Source: Bacillota bacterium
GTDB taxonomy: Bacteria; Bacillota; Bacilli; Alicyclobacillales; SLC66
DNA: 6,692 bases
Direction of reading: 5' to 3'
Assembly: GCA_021797415.1 (NCBI GenBank)
Contig: JAJZZT010000291.1
Location: 1 to 6,692, forward strand
Position numbers and translations under genes: made by a program. The notes under the pieces were generated by a model, which saw only the letters and a program-made list of their open reading frames with translations, had not been told where the DNA came from and did not search any database. Positions 1 through 4,422 of this stretch are shown one piece after another. Position 1 is the stretch's first letter, and every line of letters begins with the position of its first letter.

Positions 1-321
1 AACGGAACCGTAAACCGATGTGGTCACTGTCGGAGACATGCCAGTCAGACTCATCCATTTTGACTCGGCCGTGTTGACCACCGCCGTTTCGCGCCGGACG
101 AGCCCGCGCAACATTCCCGCCAGCACCGAGGCGGATACCCGCCCATGCTGAGAATTTGAACTACTTCCCTGGTATTCATCGCCTTTGCTGTGATCATACC
201 AGCGGCTGTGAGCGCTGTGCGAAGCGGTGGGCATCTCCTTGGCAAACGCCTGTAGCGGCGCGGCGGTCAGAAGTCCCGTTGCGACAAGCATGGCGGACGC
301 AATGCGCACTTTCCGATTCAT
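1..321 (-). CDS. Putative secreted protein, 3' end outside the window
   Basis: This frame is open for 107 codons from ATG at 321 to the window edge, so the C-terminus is missing. A GGGAG ribosome binding site lies about 8 nt before the start. The first 27 residues look like a classic Sec signal peptide: basic MNRKVRIA, a hydrophobic stretch rich in Ala, Leu and Val, then LQAFA before KEMPTA, a probable signal peptidase I site after residue 27. The visible mature part is Ser/His-rich at first (SHSAHSRWYDHSKGDEYQG) and then has a stretch with VSASVLAGMLRGLVRRE. I do not recognise a family. The gene lies downstream of a c-di-GMP-I riboswitch on the same strand. That suggests a secreted or surface product tied to the motile/sessile switch, which is inference. 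A 63-codon frame ends in an ATGA overlap with this start but looks non-coding. Confidence 0.75.
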   Translation of the reverse strand, partial: MNRKVRIASAMLVATGLLTAAPLQAFAKEMPTASHSAHSRWYDHSKGDEYQGSSSNSQHGRVSASVLAGMLRGLVRRETAVVNTAESKWMSLTGMSPTVTTSVYGSV

Positions 322-644
322 TCATCATACTCCCTTCTTTTTTCCGGTCCGGCGGGCCATGAGCCGACCCGTAGACGGCCGGTCCTGGAAATGGAAAGGT
401 CACGGAATGGCGAGCGGCAAAGGGCGTGACATATTCGGTACGCGCGATCCTTTATGTCCAACACTCGGGGACAGAGCAAATTCGCCAAGTCCGTCACAGA
501 CACGACCATCCATCGCGTTCGGCGAACATTCCGAACGGCTGATTCGCAAACGATAGATGTGAAAATTCAAAATCAACGCCGGACTCTCTCATAATCCCCC
601 TGGGAATTCGCGCGTTCCGGCCGAAAAAAGAAAAAACAAGAAAC
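322..644 (-). other. Long structured 5' leader between riboswitch and secreted-protein gene
   Basis: About 320 nt without a convincing gene. It holds a perfect 7-bp inverted repeat, CGTTCGG/CCGAACG (516-522 with 531-537, 8-nt loop), and a spaced dyad GACATA/TATGTC (428-433 with 453-458). A purine-rich stretch ending in the ribosome binding site lies before position 321. No second c-di-GMP aptamer is visible. The 63-codon minus-strand frame at 318-509 has no good ribosome binding site and an Arg/Ser-rich composition typical of chance frames. Confidence 0.5.
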
Positions 645-663
645 TTTCGGCGGTTCAGCCACC
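624..663 (-). terminator. Candidate expression-platform terminator of the c-di-GMP riboswitch
   Basis: On the minus strand GGTGG (663-659) can pair with CCGCC (653-649) around a CTGAA loop. After a short A/G/T spacer comes a U-rich run (636-624) broken by one C. The hairpin would use bases that also close stem P3 of the aptamer, so the two folds should be mutually exclusive, as expected of a transcriptional switch. An alternative hairpin, GCCGAAA (651-645) with TTTCGGC (626-620), is also possible. Which one operates cannot be decided by eye. Confidence 0.4.
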
Positions 664-735
664 TTGGCCATACGGCCGTAGGTCTGGAACTTTGCGTCCC
701 TGCCTTTCGACAGGTTTGCCCTTGTCGTCGCTTCT
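645..735 (-). promoter_or_regulatory. Cyclic-di-GMP-I (GEMM-I) riboswitch
   Basis: The minus strand carries the diagnostic core of this class: GGCAAACC (720-713), a P2 hairpin CCTGTC-GAAA-GGCAGG with its GAAA tetraloop, then the near-invariant GGGACGCAAAG. A P3 arm follows, with GACCTACGG, an apical GGCC-GTAT-GGCC hairpin, and the returning strand AAGGTGGCTGAACC. GTTC at the base of P3 pairs with GAAC on the return. Layout and spacing match the known GEMM-I aptamer, including the tetraloop that docks into P3. It senses the second messenger c-di-GMP. It lies downstream of a plausible promoter, is followed by a U-rich candidate terminator, and precedes a secreted-protein gene by about 320 nt. 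Whether ligand turns expression on or off cannot be told from sequence. Confidence 0.93.
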
Positions 736-764
736 TGCGAGACCTTTCTAGGAAACTCGAATTA

Positions 765-793
765 GTTGTATCATACTTTGCAAGACTCGTAAA
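765..793 (-). promoter_or_regulatory. Candidate sigma-A promoter for the riboswitch transcript
   Basis: TTTACG (793-788), a 17-nt spacer, then TACAAC (770-765) preceded by TGA, which resembles an extended -10 element. Each hexamer matches the consensus at 4 of 6 positions. Initiation would fall near 758, about 25 nt upstream of the aptamer, which is a sensible distance. The -35 lies about 50 bp from the edge of the MITE-like element. Confidence 0.5.
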
Positions 794-845
794 GCCCGAG
801 TTTCGAAATCGGCAGATAGAACTGAAAATGCCGACTATCATACAA

Positions 846-1022
846 GAGCCTGTTCAAAAAGTGGGCAGGCAAGACGCGCGCAGTACCATGGGACATGGGA
901 TCAACCGAATCTGCAGTGGACTTTCATGTCCCCGAGCGTACGTTTTTGGGTACGTGAGGGAGCATTTCTGGCGATGACACCGCCATGCGCCAAAGAGTTC
1001 TGCCCCCTTTTTGAACAACCTC
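846..1022. mobile_element. MITE-like element with terminal inverted repeats and 5-bp target duplication
   Basis: The left end (846-868) and right end (1000-1022) form 23-bp imperfect terminal inverted repeats. Read inwards, they begin GAGCCTGTTCAAAAAG and GAGGTTGTTCAAAAAG and share a following GGGCAG, with three mismatches in total. TACAA flanks both sides (841-845 and 1023-1027), as a target-site duplication would. The 177-bp body has no credible gene, so it cannot encode its own transposase. It contains further symmetry: GGGACATG (890-897) with CATGTCCC (925-932), and TGGCG (969-973) with CGCCA (981-985). This is best read as a non-autonomous, miniature inverted-repeat element moved by a transposase encoded elsewhere. 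I cannot assign the parent IS family by eye. It sits 17 bp after the thiG stop codon. Confidence 0.8.
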
Positions 1023-1039
1023 TACAAGCGTGCCCCCAC

Positions 1040-1849
1040 TCACATTGCTGTCGACGAGGAAGCCTGACTCCGCACCACTCCAGCCGTGGGACTGCTCGGC
1101 ACAGCTACGGTCGACCGTTCAATCCTGCCTGCAAACCACGCCTCCCGACCGGCAGCTACACCCTGCGCCATGGCGTGCGCCATGCGCACAGGATCCCGCG
1201 CCTTTGCAATCGCGGTGTTGACGAGCACCGCATCCGCACCCAGTTCCATTGCCAAGGCCGCATCGGACGGCGCACCGATGCCCGCGTCGATCACAACTGG
1301 CACACGTCCCGCCGCAACATCGATGATCCGCTTCAGACGTTCCGGATCGGGCAGTCCCATACCGGTCCCGATCGCCGAACCGAGGGGCATGACCGTCGCA
1401 CAACCCACTTCAATCAGACGGCGCGCGACCGTGTGGTCGTCCGTCGTGTAAGGCAGGACGACAAACCCATCCTCCACCAGCATTTGCGCCGCCCGCACCG
1501 TCTCCACCGGATCGGGCAGCAGCGTGCCATCCGCAGGGATCACCTCAAGTTTCACCCAGTTGGACAGACCCGCGGCGCGCGCGAGGCGCGCCGTGCGGAC
1601 CGCCTCCTCGGCCGTCTCACAGCCCGCCGTGTTCGGCAGCAGAAAGTATCTCGCAGGATCAATGTGGGCGAGCAGGGATTCCGCGCGCTCGTCGAGATTG
1701 ACGCGGCGCACGGCCACCGTCACGATTTCGGCTCCCGACACGTCCAGCGCATCGCGCATGATGTCGAATGTCGCATACTTTCCTGTTCCCACCATCAGCC
1801 GCGAGCGAAACTCGCGCCCGGCCACCACCAGCCGATCGTCTGACGCCAT
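1040..1849 (-). CDS. thiG: Thiazole synthase ThiG
   Basis: ThiG condenses 1-deoxy-D-xylulose 5-phosphate, dehydroglycine and the sulfur of ThiS thiocarboxylate into the thiazole phosphate moiety of thiamine in the cytoplasm. The 269-residue protein shows the (beta/alpha)8 family features. Lys100 in NWVKLEVIP is the expected Schiff-base lysine, followed by acidic Glu102. Asp188 lies in [10 protein letters not shown], and a phosphate-binding region follows at [12 protein letters not shown] (204-215). The C-terminus [16 protein letters not shown] is typical, with a slightly long tail ending SQASSSTAM. The start ATG at 1849 has AGGAG nine nt upstream. It is the last visible gene of the tenI-thiO-thiS-thiG cluster but is unusually separated from thiS by 213 bp. 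No thiF or thiD follows; a MITE-like element begins 17 bp after the stop. Confidence 0.97.
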   Translation of the reverse strand: MASDDRLVVAGREFRSRLMVGTGKYATFDIMRDALDVSGAEIVTVAVRRVNLDERAESLLAHIDPARYFLLPNTAGCETAEEAVRTARLARAAGLSNWVKLEVIPADGTLLPDPVETVRAAQMLVEDGFVVLPYTTDDHTVARRLIEVGCATVMPLGSAIGTGMGLPDPERLKRIIDVAAGRVPVVIDAGIGAPSDAALAMELGADAVLVNTAIAKARDPVRMAHAMAQGVAAGREAWFAGRIERSTVAVPSSPTAGVVRSQASSSTAM

Positions 1850-1891
1850 TTTTATCCGCTCCTGTCTTGAAAATGAGGATCAGGTGCTAGC

Positions 1892-1962
1892 CGCCAGTAT
1901 CCCTTTGCTCCTGCTCGGACACCGCTATCGCTAAACTCGCGACGAGCAAAGGGATACTGGCG
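1892..1962. repeat. Perfect 19-bp inverted repeat with 33-nt loop in the thiS-thiG gap
   Basis: The arm at 1892-1910 (CGCCAGTATCCCTTTGCTC) is the exact reverse complement of 1944-1962. The pair would give a 19-bp stem in RNA or DNA, closing a 33-nt loop (1911-1943). There is no U-tract on either side, so it is not a standard intrinsic terminator, and no target duplication is obvious. It could be an RNA processing or stability element in the thi transcript, a protein-binding dyad, or the remains of a small palindromic element. Confidence 0.85.
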
Positions 1963-2005
1963 ACCCAGCAAAACCTTGTCCATGGCTCGGAACTCGCCGG
2001 ACACA

Positions 2006-2022
2006 GGGCCGGGCGCCGGCCC
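2006..2022 (-). repeat. GC-rich stem-loop just after thiS
   Basis: GGGCCGG (2006-2012) pairs perfectly with CCGGCCC (2016-2022) around a GCG loop. It begins about 40 nt after the thiS stop. No U-tract follows on the minus strand, so a terminator is unlikely. It may protect the 3' end of the tenI-thiO-thiS message. Confidence 0.55.
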
Positions 2023-2062
2023 GGCGAATATTCATCCTGCCGATGGGACGCCAGTCGGCGGC

Positions 2063-2263
2063 TCAACCGCCGCCGACGAAGCGCACAATCTCCAGCATAT
2101 CCGCCTCGCGCAGAACCGTCTGTGCATAGTGCGGCCGCTCCAGGATACGGCCGTTGTGCTCCACGGCGATGCGTTCGTCAACCAGACCGAACATCGCCAG
2201 CACGTCCACCACACTCACCCCCGCGGCCACTTCGCGCGACTCGCCGTTGATCTGCAGTTTCAC
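2063..2263 (-). CDS. thiS: Sulfur carrier protein ThiS
   Basis: ThiS is a small ubiquitin-fold protein. Its C-terminal Gly is adenylated by ThiF and converted to a thiocarboxylate that donates sulfur to ThiG. The sequence ends IVRFVGGG, the required C-terminal Gly-Gly, and begins VKLQINGE, the expected first beta strand. I place the start at the GTG at 2263. This gives 66 residues, the usual family length, and GGAG lies nine nt upstream. An in-frame ATG at 2278 would add MEMVG but has no ribosome binding site in front. The gene follows thiO closely (6 bp from the thiO stop to that ATG, 21 bp to the GTG), so translation is probably coupled. The activating enzyme gene thiF is not in the window. 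Confidence 0.93.
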   Translation of the reverse strand: MKLQINGESREVAAGVSVVDVLAMFGLVDERIAVEHNGRILERPHYAQTVLREADMLEIVRFVGGG

Positions 2264-2284
2264 GCCCACCATCTCCATTTCGTT

Positions 2285-3418
2285 TCAGACGGCCGGACCC
2301 AGCGCGACATTTTCCCGCGCCGCCGGCGCCAGTGCGGACCAGTCCGCCGCAACTCCGCCGCCCTCGACATAGGACGCGACGATCTCGGCGGTGATAGGCG
2401 CAAGCAGCACTCCGTTGCGCAAATGGCCTGTCGCAAGAATGACGCGCGGTTCTTCCGGCAATGGCCCGATCACAGGCCGGCCCACCCCGGCCATCGGCCG
2501 CAACCCGGTCCATGCCCGTTCGAACTGCGCATCCATCAATCCCGGGGCAACTTCCCGCAGAGCGGACGACAGCCGTTGCAGCGCGTCAACCGTCACCTCT
2601 CTCCGGTACCCGGCCTCCGGCTCCATCGTCGCACCCACCACAATCGAACCGTCCCGCTTCGGCACGAGATAGACCGCTCCATGGCGAAAAACCGTGTGTT
2701 GCAAGCGCACCCCAGGTTTCGGCCGGATGGCGAACATCTGCCCTTTGACCGGCTTTACGCCAAACCGGTCGCGCGCCTCCAGCATCTGATCCGACCACGC
2801 GCCCGCCGCGACGATGGCCGAATCCGCGCTGTACAGTCCGCGATTTGTGCGCACAAGCACATGCAATCCCTGCGCAACGACCGACAACACCGCTTCGCCC
2901 TCGTGCACGGCGGACACCCGCGCCGCGGCCGCCGCGGCCGCCTCCGCCAGGCGCGGAGCCGACACGTTGCCGTCGTCAGGCAGAAACAAAGCGCCGGACG
3001 GTTGCGCAAGACACGGTTCAAGCCGCGCCACATTGCGTCCATCCACCCACTCGCCGCGCTGTCCCGCCGCCTTTTGCCACGCCAGGGCCGCTTTCAGTTC
3101 CGCCTCTTCCTCTGACGTGGCGGCGATGCGCAGGATTCCGTTAGTGGTCAGTTCGATGTCGATGCCAGTCTCTGCGAGCAATTCTTCAGACAGCCGCGCA
3201 AAAAGCCTGCGGCTTTCAATCCCCAGTCGATAGAGCGGCCCCGGTTCATCCATTTCGAGCTGCGCTCCCAGCATTCCCGCCGCCGCAGCGGACGACTGCC
3301 GGCCCAACGCGCCGCTTTCCAACAGCAGAACCGTGCGCCCCGCGCGCCCGAGCCGCCGCGCAGTCAAGGAGCCGATCACACCGCCGCCGACCACGATGGC
3401 ATCAAAGTGATTGTCCAT
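2285..3418 (-). CDS. thiO: Glycine oxidase ThiO
   Basis: FAD-dependent glycine oxidase that converts glycine to the imine dehydroglycine, the nitrogen and carbon donor for ThiG in aerobic bacteria. The 377-residue protein opens with the dinucleotide-binding motif IVVGGGVIG (Gly11, Gly13, Gly16) and an acidic end to the second strand in VLLLESG. The C-terminal FAD and substrate region has GLRPMAG (Arg307) and ATGHLRNGVLLAP (Arg334), matching the conserved arginines of Bacillus glycine oxidase. An Ala-rich helix lies near residues 158-166. The ATG at 3418 follows an excellent AAGGAGGAGG site that is itself part of the tenI coding end. A longer in-frame start at 3520 would add an Arg-rich, non-family stretch inside tenI and is rejected. 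It overlaps tenI by 17 bp. Confidence 0.96.
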   Translation of the reverse strand: MDNHFDAIVVGGGVIGSLTARRLGRAGRTVLLLESGALGRQSSAAAAGMLGAQLEMDEPGPLYRLGIESRRLFARLSEELLAETGIDIELTTNGILRIAATSEEEAELKAALAWQKAAGQRGEWVDGRNVARLEPCLAQPSGALFLPDDGNVSAPRLAEAAAAAAARVSAVHEGEAVLSVVAQGLHVLVRTNRGLYSADSAIVAAGAWSDQMLEARDRFGVKPVKGQMFAIRPKPGVRLQHTVFRHGAVYLVPKRDGSIVVGATMEPEAGYRREVTVDALQRLSSALREVAPGLMDAQFERAWTGLRPMAGVGRPVIGPLPEEPRVILATGHLRNGVLLAPITAEIVASYVEGGGVAADWSALAPAARENVALGPAV

Positions 3419-4088
3419 TTTCCTCCTCCTTATTGGGAAAGGGGCAATACGGCCGAACCCGCGACCGTTCCAGCGCGGCGCGCAATTTCTCCGTCGCGCC
3501 CCGCGGATCGGCGACCGCAAGCACCGCTCCGATCACGGCAACTCCTGCGCAGCCCGTTTCCAGCACCGCATCAATATTGCTCGCGTCCACCCCGCCGATC
3601 GCGACGACCGGGACCGCGACGGACTCGACCACGCGCGCCAGGGCGCGCACACCGCGCGGAGGCTGGCCGCGGTGCGACTCGCTGGCGTAGATATGGCCGT
3701 ACGTCACATAGTCCGCACCTTGCGACGCCGCCGCGACCGCTTCCTCCACACTGTGCACCGACACCCCGACGAGCCCGCTCCAGCCCGCCCGCTGTCTCAC
3801 GCTGCACGCCGCGGCGACCGGCAGCGACCGGGCGGCGAGGTGCACCCCCGCGAGATTCGCCGCCAACGCAATGTCGAGGCGATCGTTTACAAACACGCGC
3901 GCAGGTAATCGATCGCGTTCAACCCGTTCCCCCACCGCCGTGCAAAGCGCGAACAACTCCGCGGCGGGCGCGCGCTTGTCGCGGATCTGCACAATGTCCG
4001 CACCACCCGCGACAGTCTCCGCCAGCACATGCAAAAGAGATCCGGCGGAGCGCTGCCGGTCGCTCAGCACATGCAAAACAGCCCTCAT
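3402..4088 (-). CDS. tenI: Thiazole tautomerase TenI (ThiE-like fold)
   Basis: TenI aromatises the thiazole carboxylate phosphate tautomer released by ThiG. The 228-residue protein has the ThiE/TenI TIM-barrel motifs QIRDKRA (34-40), VNDRLD (67-72), YGHIYASESHRGQPPRG (130-146) and VVAIGGV (161-167). TenI is favoured over ThiE, the thiamine-phosphate synthase. His132 in YGHIY corresponds to the catalytic His of Bacillus TenI. The GQED motif that follows GVHL in ThiE is replaced by AARS. The neighbours also reproduce the Bacillus tenI-thiO-thiS-thiG order. The ATG at 4088 has GAGGGGG about 8 nt upstream. The tail after residue 210 is not conserved and carries the thiO ribosome binding site. Automatic annotation might label it thiE. 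A U-tract terminator lies 33 bp before the start, so this gene probably heads its own unit. Confidence 0.9.
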   Translation of the reverse strand: MRAVLHVLSDRQRSAGSLLHVLAETVAGGADIVQIRDKRAPAAELFALCTAVGERVERDRLPARVFVNDRLDIALAANLAGVHLAARSLPVAAACSVRQRAGWSGLVGVSVHSVEEAVAAASQGADYVTYGHIYASESHRGQPPRGVRALARVVESVAVPVVAIGGVDASNIDAVLETGCAGVAVIGAVLAVADPRGATEKLRAALERSRVRPYCPFPNKEEENGQSL

Positions 4089-4120
4089 GATTCACGCCCC
4101 CTCACTGCTTCCGGGCAAAC

Positions 4121-4149
4121 AAAAAACCATACCCCAAAAGCAGGTACGG
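4121..4149 (-). terminator. Intrinsic terminator or attenuator before tenI
   Basis: On the minus strand CCGTACC (4149-4143) pairs with GGTATGG (4133-4127), 7 bp with one G-U, around a 9-nt loop. Six U residues follow (4126-4121). It lies 270 nt after the GH15 stop and 33 nt before tenI. It may end GH15 transcription, or act as a leader attenuator for the thi genes if transcription starts upstream of it. Confidence 0.75.
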
Positions 4150-4220
4150 CGGATGTCCACTCTTCATCACGCAAACGTTACCGGTTCACTGTCGATCAAT
4201 ACCCCTCACAATCTGGCGCA

Positions 4221-4249
4221 AGCTTATCACGATGGAAGCGGCGAGTCAA
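4221..4249 (-). promoter_or_regulatory. Weak promoter candidate upstream of tenI
   Basis: TTGACT (4249-4244) is a good -35. After a 17-nt spacer the -10 would be TAAGCT (4226-4221), only 3 of 6 matches; GATAAG at 15-nt spacing is the alternative. The -35 sits in the loop of a perfect 5-bp stem, CGGCG/CGCCG. Transcription from here would read through the terminator at 4149-4121 before reaching tenI. Confidence 0.3.
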
Positions 4250-4413
4250 CGCCGCGCAGTACACCCGGGTGCGGACTTCCCGGTGTGCGGTCCATCAAGC
4301 GCGCAGCCTATCAAGCGCGCAGCCTATCCGAGTGCGGCCTTTCGGTGCGCGGCCTGTCTTTCGCAGTCTGTCTTCCGCAGTCTGTCTGCGCGCAGCCTGT
4401 CTTTCACAGCCTG
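4246..4413. repeat. Contiguous array of about eleven degenerate 14-17 bp units
   Basis: Read on the plus strand, the stretch splits without gaps into units near TC-nnnn-GCGCAGYCTG: 4246-4261, 4262-4277, 4278-4294, 4295-4310, 4311-4326, 4327-4340, 4341-4356, 4357-4370, 4371-4384, 4385-4399 and 4400-4413. Units 4295-4310 and 4311-4326 are identical 16-mers (TCAAGCGCGCAGCCTA). Units 4357-4370 and 4371-4384 differ at one base. Unit length is not a multiple of three and varies, so it is not a protein repeat. It fills the space between the GH15 stop and the tenI leader. Confidence 0.75.
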
Positions 4414-4422
4414 CATCTTGCC

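Noticed and set aside
735..977. 80-codon plus-strand frame
   Set aside because: It crosses the riboswitch promoter and most of the MITE-like element, with no ribosome binding site or recognisable protein features.
926..3115. Long plus-strand frames (926-1843 and 1976-3115)
   Set aside because: Antisense to thiG, thiS and thiO, with biased Arg/His/Pro composition and no ribosome binding site or motif. The first also begins inside the MITE-like element.
3419..3520. Upstream thiO start at 3520
   Set aside because: It would add 34 Arg-rich residues before the FAD motif, inside tenI. The AAGGAGGAGG site clearly serves ATG 3418.
3402..4088. Calling this gene thiE (thiamine-phosphate synthase)
   Set aside because: The ThiE GQED signature is absent, while the TenI His motif YGHIY and the tenI-thiO-thiS-thiG order are present.
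4089..4260. TPP riboswitch upstream of tenI
   Set aside because: The conserved CTGAGA and the second conserved block are not found on the minus strand. TGAACC occurs once but without the rest.
4246..4413. CRISPR array
   Set aside because: Units are 14-17 bp, abut directly, have no spacers and are degenerate.
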